Shown piece by piece: positions 35,067-46,200 of a stretch of DNA of 64,000 nt. The DNA lies in contig NC_046680.1 of the NCBI RefSeq assembly GCF_009870125.1, positions 12,419,501 to 12,483,500 on the forward strand, written 5' to 3'. Source of the DNA: Drosophila pseudoobscura. Taxonomy: Eukaryota > Arthropoda > Insecta > Diptera > Drosophilidae. The translations under genes and the position numbers were made by a program. The notes beneath the pieces were generated by a model. It worked only from the letters and a program-made list of their open reading frames with translations, was not told the origin of the DNA and made no database searches. Every line of letters starts with the position of its first letter. The stretch's first letter is position 1.

Positions 35067-35757
35067 ATGTCTCTGCTGCACAAAATTGGACGAGTCGCGC
35101 TTCAGACACACTCCTTCGCGTCCAGGCACCAGCTGTCGGTGGCCACACGTGCCTTTAGCAATGAAATAGCCCAGGCTGGACCTGCATCCTCCGAGGATCA
35201 TCCGGAAAGCAGCAGCAAAGGTGGCTTTGCCCGTGCCTTTGACAAATACACAGCTCCCGCGACGCCAGAGCAACCGCAGTTGGACAATCAAACGTTTGCC
35301 TCCATGCTGCGCAACTCCAAGTTCGTGGATGTAAGTAGACTCCAGGCATCCGCCGGGTTTATGTAATAACCTATTGATTAAACAGCTGGGCAGTGCCGAA
35401 GGCAAGGTGGTTAGCGGCAAGATATTTCACGTCGTGGAGGATGATCTGTACATAGATTTCGGCTGGAAGTTCCACTGTGTGTGCTCGCGGCCCACTCGCA
35501 ATGGCAGGTAAGTGCAGGGGACTTCAATTTATTCATTTCGAAATGATAAATCTGGAACCCAATCTGTTTTCAGTGACTATGTGCGTGGTTCGCGCGTCCG
35601 CTTACGTGTCAAGGATCTGGAGCTGTCCACCAGGTTCCTCGGCTCATCCAAGGACATAACCATCCTGGAAGCAGACTGCCAACTGCTGGGTCTGATATCC
35701 ACTCCCACTAGACAGGGAGCATCCAGAGCAGCGCCCAAAATTGATAATATTCTATAG
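35067..35757 (+). CDS. mRpS28: Mitochondrial ribosomal protein S28 (bS1m-like)
   Basis: Three exons (35067-35330, 35386-35507, 35574-35757) encode 189 residues. The N-terminus ([20 protein letters not shown]) is basic, hydroxylated and free of acidic residues, a mitochondrial presequence. After a linker the conserved S28 core follows: [89 protein letters not shown]. The [19 protein letters not shown] segment is an S1/OB-type strand pattern. It is a small-subunit protein of the mitoribosome. It diverges from FAM136A copy B and converges on the ADAT3-like gene, with stop codons 44 bp apart. ATTAAA at 35785-35790 is the only nearby poly(A)-like signal and sits about 12 bp short of the neighbour's stop codon. 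Confidence 0.94.
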
Positions 35758-35759
35758 AA

Positions 35760-35790
35760 TTTATTCTAAAAAAATGTAGAGTGCATTAAA
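35760..35790. terminator. Overlapping poly(A) signals of mRpS28 and ADAT3-like gene
   Basis: TTTATT at 35760-35765 reads AATAAA on the minus strand for the ADAT3-like gene. ATTAAA at 35785-35790 serves mRpS28 on the plus strand. With stop codons at 35757 and 35802, each transcript must run into the other, giving overlapping antisense 3' ends. Confidence 0.6.
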
Positions 35791-35801
35791 CAAAGTGTTT
35801 G

Positions 35802-36911
35802 TTAAGTTAAACTCCCGTCTGTGGTGAATTGGAAAACCTCGTAGTGATGGTTGAGCTCCTTGACAGCGTGCAGCTGGAACCGTGTGACCAGTGCGCCGTT
35901 GTCTGATGGCCGTAGGAAGAATATGCGCTTGGCCCGGCTGTGCACAAAGGCCATGGAGCACATGAGGCAGGGCTCTTGTAGAAGATACACATCGTAGCCT
36001 GTACAGAGGTACGGTCCGTACTTGGTCAGATTATCGGCACCTTGTGAGTGGTCTGCATTCAACAACACTTGCTGCTGCGGCTGACACTTTCTGGACACCT
36101 CTGCTCCGAATTTGAGGTCCTGGTAAGCCTCGTTCTTTTTCAAGTAGTCGTAGTATGCTTTGGGCAGCCCTCGCAACGTTGTTTCGGCCTTCTCTTCGTC
36201 CTCGACAAAGCTGAGGTCGCTCTTCAGTGCACCTCCCTGCTGACTGCGCGCCACGAAATCCACCAGCAGCATGCTGCAATGTTCATGTCCGTGGGCGCTG
36301 TAGGATTCGCTGGCACCAGCGATAGATACTATGCTGGACTGGCGCGGATCCACACAGATGCCCACTGGCCTGTCCTTATTCACATCCCTGGACAGCCTAG
36401 CCAACAGTTGCGCCATGCGCTTGTGGAATATGCGCTGACTGATCGAGAAGTTGCTGCCATTTCGCAGCGATTCCGAGTAGTGGTTCGGATGGAACTTACA
36501 GGGCCAGTGCTGGATCATCTGTTCGTATTGGACGCGCAGCTTGGGCATGCGGGCCGGCACCTCGACGACCTTCACCTGATGGCAGAGGGCCCGCAGTACA
36601 TTTGCGGAGAAGGCGTACCGCTGCAGATGCTCCTCCAAGGTCTCCGCATCTCCAATGTCCGACGTTGGGCAGATGAGTACATTGCGGTCGTGGACGCGCT
36701 TCAAATGCTGCAAGCGGGGCAGCTTCTTGGACAGCTCCTGGATGACGGACTGCAGTTGCTGTTTCGTCTCCAGTTGACAACTGTGTACTTTGATGAGGGC
36801 TATCTCATTGTATTCATCGGATAAAACGGCTCTGATTCCTATGCTATCTTCATTGTCGGTGGGGCTCTGCCTGTTGCGTTTAACAGGTGGTGGGGATCCA
36901 CATGCGTCCAT
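35802..36911 (-). CDS. Adat3: tRNA adenosine(34) deaminase accessory subunit, ADAT3/Tad3-like
   Basis: A single exon encodes 369 residues. ADAT3 pairs with ADAT2 to convert wobble adenosine-34 to inosine in several tRNAs. The C-terminal half has the cytidine-deaminase-type zinc motif PCLMCSMAFVHSR (PCxxC near residues 314-318). The partner His lies in GHEHCSMLLVDF (near 211), where active enzymes have HAE. The Glu is replaced, which is the family mark of ADAT3: zinc is bound but the subunit does not catalyse. A ~170-residue N-terminal extension (with HLKRVHDRNVLIC and FHPNHYSESL) corresponds to the tRNA-binding domain of Tad3. An insert between the His and PCxxC is typical. It ends FTTDGSLT. 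Convergent with mRpS28. I recall the D. melanogaster orthologue as CG5292. Confidence 0.9.
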   Translation of the reverse strand: MDACGSPPPVKRNRQSPTDNEDSIGIRAVLSDEYNEIALIKVHSCQLETKQQLQSVIQELSKKLPRLQHLKRVHDRNVLICPTSDIGDAETLEEHLQRYAFSANVLRALCHQVKVVEVPARMPKLRVQYEQMIQHWPCKFHPNHYSESLRNGSNFSISQRIFHKRMAQLLARLSRDVNKDRPVGICVDPRQSSIVSIAGASESYSAHGHEHCSMLLVDFVARSQQGGALKSDLSFVEDEEKAETTLRGLPKAYYDYLKKNEAYQDLKFGAEVSRKCQPQQQVLLNADHSQGADNLTKYGPYLCTGYDVYLLQEPCLMCSMAFVHSRAKRIFFLRPSDNGALVTRFQLHAVKELNHHYEVFQFTTDGSLT

Positions 36912-38208
36912 TATTTATCAAATATTTCCCTCCATTTAACCTGAAGATATCTGCTTGTCAGGATTGGTTACTCTCTCTTGTCGTAATGGCCGCCCGCCTA
37001 TGTGAAGGTGGAAATTGCCAAGTCAGAGAACAGTAGATGACGGAGTAATTGATATAGTTTTATAGTCGATGAAATCTATTAGATTAATTTAGTTTGGTAC
37101 ACGCTGTTGTTTTCTTTGTAAAAAAAAACGAACTTAGCCCCTTAAAACCCCATTTATTTAATTAGGTGAACACTTTAAGGGAAACAGCGACATATAGTAC
37201 TGGTTATACACATTTTTTGTAGATCCATTCTGTTCTTTCTTTTAACTTGCTAAAAACTCCAAGATATCTTTTAGCGAAACTGTGCAGCAAATCTTAAAGA
37301 TTTATGCTTTTTCCTTGAGTGTATTTAAAAACCCCCTGGTCGACAATGGGTTAATCGTTCTCTGTACAATATTCCTCGATTTTGATATTCGGAAGGACCC
37401 TCATCCCTGAAACGTTCATTTGTCAACCGGAGTATGGCCATTTATATACCCCATTTCATTAATTAAAATGAAGATACTGTTTTCAAAGATTTTTAAAGCA
37501 ATTTTATCAAATTATCCGCATCCCGATACCAATTCTTGGTCTCTGTAAGAGGACAATAAAATGCAAAATATCGTTGAAATAGATTTAAAAGAGAGACTGA
37601 TGACAAACATTTCCTCAATTCTATAATATCCATGTCCCCAGGGTATGCAGAATGTTGCTTGATCCACTCCATGTTGAGAGAGTGCTGACGATTTCTCTCC
37701 ACATGAATCTGGCCCATACAAATTGAATGCTGCCAGCAACATAAAATGTAAGAAAACGTAAGTGAGTGAGTATAGAATGTAGGGACATTGTTGCGCTGAA
37801 AAATCCCACCACGAAAAGAGGATTTCCCACCAAGAAAAAGAGAACAAAACCAAAAAAAGAGAGAAAATCCCAAGAAACGGCTGTCGATACTGGATATCGA
37901 CTATCGACTGGACACGAGAATTCGCGCCAAATAAACAATTTTTCAAAATGAATAAGTGACAAGGACATGGAAAGCAAATTTAATAGATTTATGAATGTAG
38001 GTCCATACTATTCTTGTCTATGCTTTAGAGTAACCCTATTTTGTGCTTTTTATCTAAGAAACCTGATCTATCATTCAGGAAAGCAGCGCTTGAATTCCCG
38101 TCTGCGACTGACCCGTTTTCAGCGTTTGTGAGATTTGTGACACAAAAAAATGTGCCTTTAGATTATACTCAAACACAAGTGGAAATTTATTCTGTAATTT
38201 CTTGAAAA
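36912..38208. other. Intergenic; possible minus-strand orphan frame
   Basis: Mostly AT-rich without recognisable genes. On the minus strand overlapping open frames cover 37493-37977 in all three phases, including a 126-codon frame ending at 37493 and a 144-codon frame ending at 37512. A cluster of ATCGA-containing elements lies at 37883-37912 (GTCGATAC, ATATCGAC, ATCGAC). It is DRE-like but imperfect. I recognise no domain in the predicted products. Confidence 0.3.
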
Positions 38209-38746
38209 ATGATTTTTTTAGGTTCATTCTTCTGTTTGCTGTCCCTCTACTTTGGATGCCTTATAATTGGCGTTACAGGGCTGATCATTGGAGTCGCGAG
38301 TCTTACTCTTGCAGTGTGTAAGCTTATTCTCCATGCTAAACAAGAAGAGGTTTGGATGATGGCCCTTATTTTCTCGTTGTTGTATTTGGGCGCGAAGATG
38401 TTTTTGTTAATGGGAACGATGTGGGTGAGTTTATACGTATTTCAAATTTGAATATCTTTGATTGGCAAACCATTAACCGCAGAACTTGGCCTGGTGCCTT
38501 ATCATGTCCTTCATTGCCAGCGCAGTTTGTGTTTGTCTGATCTTGGCCATATTAATTGTCGGCTTTGCCAGTAGTGCGAACCGTGTACAACTCATGGTCT
38601 GGATTACTATGATTCTTCGTAAGTCCGATCGAGTTTCTCTGCTCTGATAATATTACCTTTCCCCCGCAGTGGAGACATACTATTTGTTGGTAATAATATC
38701 GCATTGGTACAACATATGGTCGGGCGTTCAGCGAGTTGAGCTCTAA
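38209..38746 (+). CDS. Small four-helix membrane protein (DUF4728-like?)
   Basis: Three exons (38209-38424, 38483-38618, 38670-38746) encode 142 residues. Four hydrophobic segments are visible: SFFCLLSLYFGCLIIGVTGLI (running on into a second turn, IGVASLTLAVCKLIL), MALIFSLLYLGAKMFLLMGTM, LIMSFIASAVCVCLILAILIVG and VWITMILLETYYLLVIISHWY. Length, the CLLSLYFGCLIIGV opening and the final YY-containing helix resemble a Drosophila family of small tetraspan proteins (DUF4728), but this is recognition by pattern only. No function can be assigned. The ATG at 38209 is six bases before a T-run ending TTTTTTAG, so that TAG could instead be a splice acceptor with the true start further upstream. The gene's two introns are 51-58 bp with good splice sites, which argues for a real gene. 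Confidence 0.72.
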
Positions 38747-39210
38747 CATTTCCAACATTCATTTTTCAAAATTTAGATATGAAATTTTATCTTGAATTGA
38801 CTATGAAATATATACCTGCCACGAGACAGACGTATTCTCTCCTTGCTTACTTTGCTGCCAAGAATGAGATGGCATGAGAGACAAAAGGCTATATTTGTGT
38901 TTGTAGCCATCTTCAGCCAGGTCTTCCGGCCATTGTTCAAATAACTGAGCCACTATTTGTGACAAACACACACAACCATATACATATATCTCTCTCTCAA
39001 TGCATGCTTTTCCCTTAAGACTGTCTTGGTTTTTGCAGCTAGTCAGTTAGCAAAGTCAAATGTCACAAGGCTAATAACAAATATGTAAATTTCTGAATCT
39101 ATAATCTGCTGCAGTTGTTCCTTATGGTGGGTTAGATAGACGGGCTGGACTCCGTTTGATTGGACTCTTGAAAATTTAAAATTTACAAAAGTTGCAAGGC
39201 TTTCTATTTA
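38747..39210. other. Intergenic DNA
   Basis: This is the 3' flank of the small membrane protein gene. It has no recognisable coding potential and no clear AATAAA. Short CA and CT runs occur near 38970-38998. Confidence 0.5.
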
Positions 39211-39213
39211 ATA

Positions 39214-39300
39214 TATCGATACAATGGTGCGATAAATTTGATCGAACCTTAAAAACTATGAGCGAAAAATTGTATCGAACCCAATAAATGTATCGCGCAT
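39214..39300 (+). promoter_or_regulatory. DRE cluster upstream of the right-hand gene
   Basis: A perfect TATCGATA at 39214-39221 is followed by GATCGAAC, TGTATCGAAC and TGTATCGCGC within 85 bp. The downstream sequence (39400-40786) reads like a long leader ending at the start codon at 40787. A DREF-driven start near 39300-39500 is likely. I cannot locate the initiator. Confidence 0.45.
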
Positions 39301-40786
39301 ACTTTGTCAACATGTTGCTACGTTGTGTACACATGTGGCCGAGCAACACTCCAAGTTGCCGCCCCAATGTATCTCACAAATTTTTCTGCCGCGAACAATG
39401 AAGCAACAGATTGTCGCTCCAAAAAATTTCGACTTTTGAATTGCGCGCGTAGAGCGATCGTGCCGGTGCAGTTTCCATATTGCGCAAAAATGCATTCTTC
39501 AATCTTTGCAGACACAGCTCGAGACCTCTCCGGCTCGGCCTAGAGTTTTGGAGTCGTTCAAGGCGTATGCGTGCGTTCTCCCCCATGTTTGTGTGTGTTT
39601 TATTTTCGTCAATTAGAAGTAACGGTTGCACGGGAGAAACTGGAAAATCAACGAAGCGCGCCCGCCAGCCCGCCCGGCCCCAACGCAGAGTGCACACCAA
39701 GATACATTTGTATCTGTAATTTGTGAATTTTCGGTTTTCTTTAGTTCGTTTCGTTCCGTTTCGTTGTTTCGGTGTTGCTTTGCGCAACAAGTGTGTGCCT
39801 CGCCCGCCTCCCAACACGAAGCGAAGGCAAGACGAAGAATAATGATCAATTTAATTCAATCAGCGATCCCATCAACCTGCAGCGAGCCCATCCAAACCAA
39901 AACCAAACAGATCCGATTCCATCCGATTCTCGTGTGTGGCAAGTGTAGGAGAATCTAACGAATAGGTGGCTGCCAGTGCAAACAAATAGAATCGAGCAAA
40001 CAGCAAATACCAACAATACCAACAATACCAACGCGTTTTGTGAGCCGGTTTAGTCATTCGCGAGTTCCGAGAATCCCACTGGCTGGCGAAAAACGTAACT
40101 TTTCGAGATACATTCCCAGCCAGAACAGCTGTTGTTGGCTTTGAGCGCTGCTTACTTGTCTGCCACTTACCCTGAAGCTCCGTGTAGCCAGGTGATAAGA
40201 TAGCTCCGCTCAGTTTAGCGATTGGAACGAAATACCAACAAAACGGGCCAAGAAAAATTGCACAGTTTGCGATGTGTCTAAAGTAAAACTCGCAGCATTA
40301 TCTTATCGGCTGACCATTGATTGGGCTTTGCCTTTTCCGCTCCATTCGGTTCAGTTCGGGTCGGTATTCGTAGCGTTCTAGGTGAAGTGAAGTGAAGTCA
40401 TTTGCGCAGCCATATTAGACCAGCCCGCGGACTGTGGAGTGGGGTGCTTCGACAAGGCCTTTAGTCAGCGCCAGTCTAGATACAATATCTATATCCCATA
40501 TCTACGGGAATATCTAATGCCGCCAGTGCAAAGTGCTGCAAGGAGAAGCAACCAACAGAGAAAAAACCATTCCCAGTGCCAGTGCCAGTGCCAGTGCCAG
40601 TGCCAGTTGCTCTGCAATCTTTGTCTAAATTTAGACAAAGCCAGAGCCAACCTAACCAAACGTAACCAAACCAATCCAAACTGAAGTGAGCTGAACAAGG
40701 CCTTCTGGCCATATACGATTGTAAATCAAGTATTTGGCCCCCAGAAGGAGAAGCGAAGCTGCGGAAGAAAGCCCGAGCATACCAGG
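39301..40786 (+). other. Probable 5' leader of the right-hand gene
   Basis: No conserved frame. The stretch is GC-richer than its neighbours, with CAAA/CCAAC repeats, a CCAATACCAA repeat near 40010-40030 and a GCCAGT array at 40573-40607. Several short upstream ATG frames occur. Intron-like segments may be present (CAG acceptors near 40215), so the leader may be spliced. Confidence 0.35.
40573..40607. repeat. Six-base tandem repeat CCAGTG
   Basis: About five perfect copies in the presumed leader of the right-hand gene. On the minus strand it yields a Gly-Thr run in one frame, which is not a real protein. Confidence 0.9.
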
Positions 40787-40838
40787 ATGGACATAGAATC
40801 GGATTCAGACACCTCCGAGAGATGGGAGGACTTTTTTG
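40787..40838 (+). CDS. First coding exon of an unidentified gene (3' partial)
   Basis: ATG at 40787 (context CCAGGATGG) opens a 17-codon exon, MDIESDSDTSERWEDFF, which ends with one extra base before a strong donor (G|GTAAGC, phase 1). The short acidic, serine-rich peptide followed by a donor is typical of a first coding exon of a large Drosophila gene. No continuation was recognised in the 23 kb to the window end, so the first intron probably exceeds 23 kb and the function is unknown. Without the rest of the protein I cannot name the gene. An ordinary upstream frame followed by a chance donor is possible but less likely given the start context and clean donor. Confidence 0.55.
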
Positions 40839-42228
40839 GTAAGCGGGAGGGATCACTGAACCTTCTTTTAGCGGATGGCGATGTCCGATGGCCGATGACT
40901 CAACTGGGGCCCAAGGAGTTGGGGGCGGGGAGGGGGCTCTACGCATTCCTGTAGCGCCTCGACGTCTTCTTTGCCCGAATATGGACATGCGTATAAGAAG
41001 ACACCATCAGAGTTTGGCTTCTCTGGCCACTGCTGGACGGTACAGGACGGGCCACTGCATTTGGGTTCTGTTCTCGGGGTCTGCACGTTCCGTTCCCATA
41101 ACTGTACACGATTCCCTACCATACCATGCCATCCCAGCCCCCCTAAGTGGGGGGACCATTGCGTGAATTGTGGCTCGCAGTTTCGCAGTTTTTGGAGTTT
41201 CGCTTGGGTTCGGTGTAACGGGTTCGCTTTGTTTCTGCATTTTCTGCTTTTCGACATTATTTAAGCGCTCGAAATGTCGGTTGTAATGAAATTTAATGAT
41301 AATACATAATTTCAGGCTTTTGACCCAAATTACAATTGTGCTCAGGAGGGGCAGCGGGGAACCGCCAACGGGTAGGGTACGGGTTGGATTGGAGAAAATA
41401 AGGTCTTGTTGCTTTGCATGAGATTTGCAATTTATGCTCTTGGGTGGTGTGTGGCACCATAGCGATACAACAAACAGTTTGTTGACCCACTTTACATATT
41501 ATTTTGATTTGCTTTTGATCGTGTGGTGGAATGATATATCCGTTACGAAGGCTAGGGTATGTACATATGTACATATATTGCATAAGAGTAGAAGGAAGAT
41601 CAGATCTCAGGATCAACAGTCTACGAAATAGTCAAGAAGAGAATTGTCAAAAATAGCTACAACTAAAGTCTTCTCATAAATAAATTAATACTATTACCAG
41701 CCAGAATAAACTGATCCTAAACTTTTCATAATATTGCTTAGGTCTGAGTAGTCGGGTATAGCATAGTCGCCAATCTCGTAGCACTATGGAAGGGCAAATG
41801 CAAAGCTTTCGTTCAATTAGTGCATTAGTCATAAGTGTTCTCCGGGTGAGTGTGTTTTCCATTGACTTTGTTTTTTATTATTGCACGTTTGCTTTTGTTA
41901 GCAGAGCTATGTTAGATAACAGCCTGCGAGGCAGTTTAACAGCGAAGCTTGCATGGCGTTAACAGAGCCATTCATGATCGATCGTGCCTATATCAATTAT
42001 ATATTCATGTATAGTGCAAATGAATCATAATTCGGATCGTACAGAGGGCTTGGAAATTGTCAGTATATCGTTTCCGCGCTACAGTTACAGTTCTCCCAGA
42101 TAATGACCACTTATGTAAGGGCCTGACATTTCGTTTACTTAAACATTCTGGCGTGTTGGCTGTCGAAAAGTCAAACGTGATGACGCTCTCCTCTCCTCAG
42201 CAAGGGGTTCGGTTCACTCCCGATGCCT

Positions 42229-42236
42229 TATAAATA
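42229..42236 (+). promoter_or_regulatory. TATA box, probable alternative promoter
   Basis: TATAAATA is preceded by GC-containing sequence and followed 36 bp later by an initiator-like CAGTTG (42264-42269). An ATG at 42275 opens a 100-codon frame beginning MWYQMSPSLALCLFASSIF, which is hydrophobic like a signal peptide. GAG|GTAGGA at 42470-42475 could be a donor. This may be an alternative first exon of the right-hand gene, an independent small secreted-protein gene, or an isolated promoter. Confidence 0.4.
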
Positions 42237-43192
42237 GTAGAACCCGTTGGAAGATATCGCCAGCAGTTGACCGCATGTGGTATCAAATGTCACCAAGTCT
42301 GGCCCTCTGTTTGTTTGCCTCTTCAATTTTCACTGGCACTCGAAAAACAAACACACTCGTGTACTCCTTAAAGAGGAAGACACTCTTCGTCTGTTGCTGT
42401 AGATACAAGTGCAGGGGGGCAGGTCAAGTCTTTGAGTTTGAGTTACCTTTCATAACCCATAGCCGAACAAGAGGTAGGAGGCAACCACAAGCAGCGGAAC
42501 CACGGGAGTCGCCGTCGCCGTCGCCATCGCCATCGTCATTGCAATCGGAGTCGGAGTTCATTCGATATTGTTATTGATTGTGATCTGAAGAAACCTTTTT
42601 TGGGCTCTGCGGCTTGTGTCCGTCCCCCCTTCCCCGTCACGTTTTTCATGTGACATTTATTCGGTTGGGGGTTTTCTTTCATCTTTTATTTATTTAGAAA
42701 TAGACACACTGCCAACAGCAAATATAACAACTAATAGATATTGATAGTGCGGTAGGGGCAGCCACATGGGCTGATAAGATTTCCCATACACTATTGACTT
42801 TTTGATAGTGCCGCCGACAAGGCCAGAGATCTGGTATGCGACTCGACTCCAAATTGAAATTAACATTACTCTGGCGGTTAAGAGGTCAGTTTCGCATTGC
42901 TCCACTTCCGCCCGGGGACCAGAGTAGGGAGCCACAGATGCCGACGCGTCGGTTCTGCCGGTGCCAGAGAGCAGCCGATCTTAATTAAGGCAATTGACAA
43001 AAGTTCAACAAATTGAGCCAAAAGAGTTCGGTGTCATAATCGAGAAGAGTTCATTGGCCAAGTGGATACAAGGGTATTAGCTCACCCTCACGCCTGCGGC
43101 GCATATTCCCTCTCTAATTGCGGCTGTCGGGGTTGCCCCCCACCTCTACCTACTTACCCAGAGGTGGATGCAGTTGTGGACCCAAAGCCGGA

Positions 43193-43240
43193 GTCAGAGC
43201 CAGAGCCAGAGCTAGAGCCAGAACCAGAGCCAGACCATGC
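43193..43240. repeat. Six-base repeat GAGCCA
   Basis: Imperfect tandem copies of GAGCCAGA/GAGCTA. It generates Glu-Pro and Arg-Ala runs in shadow frames. Confidence 0.75.
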
Positions 43241-46200
43241 CAGTGCTATGAGCCGTGTGTGTGGGCCGTAAGTCGGCGTTTGTTGACGTCTGCTGATGTC
43301 TGTAAGCCCTGTCTGCCGGGCGTCCCGCCGCCAGCCAGACAGCCACTCGCCGATCGAGTGTCCTCTAATTGCATTTCTCTCAGTGCACTCAGTGCCGCAG
43401 ACGCTTTCCGTGTGGGCGTTGCGGAAGGTCGTAAAATCTGAGTATTGTGCACGCACGTCCCAAAAGGTTTTTCTCAATGAAGCTTAGCGTCTGGCTTTCG
43501 ATCTCTGCATACTCTAACCCCAAAAAGGGTGCATTAGATATCCCATGGCATTCGGCAGATGGCTAGCCATATCTGTAGAGTACGTGTGGCTATACTTCGA
43601 GTGCAATTTAATATTTTCTACGCAAATCACCTTTCGAAAGGGTATTTGAGATCTGCTTCCTGCTTGGTACATCTCACATTTCTCGTTCTTTAATGCCGCT
43701 GTGGGGACTCTGGCTTTAATGAACGTTTTTTGCGGCATGGCCTGTGACTCGGCAACCCGCTCACAATTCTATTTGGCAGCAAATTTATAACTTCCTTGCA
43801 CAAAATGCCATTTGCTTAGACGATTTACGCCTACCCCTGGAGGCTGCGGGGGCACTTAAGTCGCTTAGAATCTTCGGGGCACGTGTGAGTGGCACACTCA
43901 TATCTCCCTGGATAGCTCGTGACTCATGCCCCCTCACGGAGAGTCGTCACAGGCAGTGACAAGCTTTCGGGAGAGTCTCGCGAGAGAGCTTCGTTATCAG
44001 CTTTGCTTTTGTCGTTTGCCTTTTGTATCGTTTTCTTTCGTTTTCTAGTGAAAGTCCCCGTTATTTTCATTGTGAGAGTGCACTCTCCGCATCTCCCTCT
44101 CTCCGTCTGCGGTGATCTCTCTGCGATCATTCCATTTCACCGAGCAGTGCAGGCACGCATGCGCCGTGACAGCGACTTTAACAGAATCTTTCACGCTCCA
44201 GCAGCCTCTCTCCCCCTCTCTCTCCATCTCTTTTTCTCTATCTTTGCCTCTCCTTTACACTGACACACTTTCGCTTTCGCTGGCAGCCCTGCCGCTGCCG
44301 CTGCCGCTGTCACTGCCACTGCACTCGCCGCTGACATAATGTCCGCTCCGTGTCTGTTCCCGATTCGCTAAACGATTATTTATCGGCTCGATTTGAATAC
44401 AATGCCCTGCAGTTGTTCATTCAATCGTTCCCACCCGATCGATCTTCGGTTCGTTCTTCTTCTGCTCGATGCCGCCGCCGCCTGACCTCTGACCGAGTGA
44501 AACTTAAGCTCTATTTCTCTGATTAATTATCCCCCCTCCCCGCCCCATGCGGCGGAGAGTTCGGAATGGGAAAGCGTGGCCAGCGGCTCTGTGCCAACGG
44601 AATTGGGTCATTGCAAATGCCAAAACAAAATCAGCGGGAGTGAAATAGCTGGAGATCTATTATAGCCCAATTTAAGCATCATTAGATGGTGGGTAGAAGG
44701 CGTAGCAGAGCTACACTCAAGGTCAAAGTCTTCGTGATTGATTTTGATCATTAGAGAACTCCCAAAAAAAGTTAAAAGATGATTCATTAGACACCTGGAT
44801 GTTTTCTTTGTGACTGACTTGAAGACCACGAGTACGACTGAGGTAATTCTTTCTATAATTGCGATTCGGATTCGTCTAAATAACCAGAGCCAAACGAGTA
44901 AACAAAATATAAAAATAAATGTAATTTTTATGGCAGGAAAATAAAATCGAATAAGGTAATGGCTCGTGGATCATTGTTTATATAGAAATGATTACGTATC
45001 ACTTGTTGGAACAGTACTTATTATCAATAGAAATTTATACAATTTCCATCCAATTAGAGCTATGGCATTGATCGAGAGAGAATCGATTTCCATCTTTGAA
45101 TTTGTACAAGTATGTGCCTACAGTCTGTTACAAAAGTGTAGGGTAATTGAAGCAAGATTCTAAGGAGGCAAGACAAAAGTCTGAGCTGAACCTATCCGCT
45201 GGTTTTCCCTGTATAATTGGTCTAAGTATTTGACTTTGAAGTCGCCTGACATTACAGTTCTGAAACGCACAGTACTCAAGCACTTGCACATGGCTATAAT
45301 GAAGTCTGAGACTCTGAGCCGAGCCGGCAACCTTCGAATGTCAGCGGCTGTTTATCATCGATCGACAGAGAGATACATATGTATGTATATGGCTAGAGAG
45401 CTTTGTAAAATGCATAAACTTAAGAAAAATAAATGTATCCAAAGTGGAGTGTCTTGAAATTCCATTTAAAAATGCAATCTATCCTAACAATTGTTCGTTA
45501 TTGTCTCTCGGTTTTCTCGCCGGCCTGTCAAACAAAACAAAAGTCCGACCATACAAACGTCTTGGCACTGTTTGCCATCAACCAAAACATAACCCAACAC
45601 AGCTGTTTATCAGCCAGAAGCAACAGCAAAACCCAACCCAAACCCAAACCCAAACTCAATTCCAATACCATTACCAAGATCCAAACAAAACCAAATGCGT
45701 ACCAGCGTTCCATTTAGAATTGAACCTATCCAACTGTCGATGCAAAATTCTCTGAAGCTGAAACAAAAAATAAACATTGAAAATATGTTGTTGAACAGGT
45801 TTTTTAAATATATACTCATATGTATATATCTTTTATTCTCTTCTGTTGCTTTGTTTTGCACAAAAGTTCAACAAATTGGAGGCATGGAAAAATACAGACA
45901 AGCCGAAAAAACGACACACCGACAGGAGGGAAAAACGTGAGGCGGCAGCCGTGAAAAGCAAACAATGAGAAGCGAGATTTTAAATTTTGCTCAAATCAAA
46001 TACGAAAATATCTTACATCAGAGCTTTGGACTTGGTTTAGAGCCAACAAAAAGAGAACAGACTAATCGATATGGCACTCGTAAACGATCGCTAAGCGAAT
46101 GCTTAAGTGGATCAAATTTGTTCACCGCTAAGACAATAGATGTAGAAGTATCTTATAAGTTTCCTATAAAGCTGCAATCTGATATTGAAATACTGATCTT

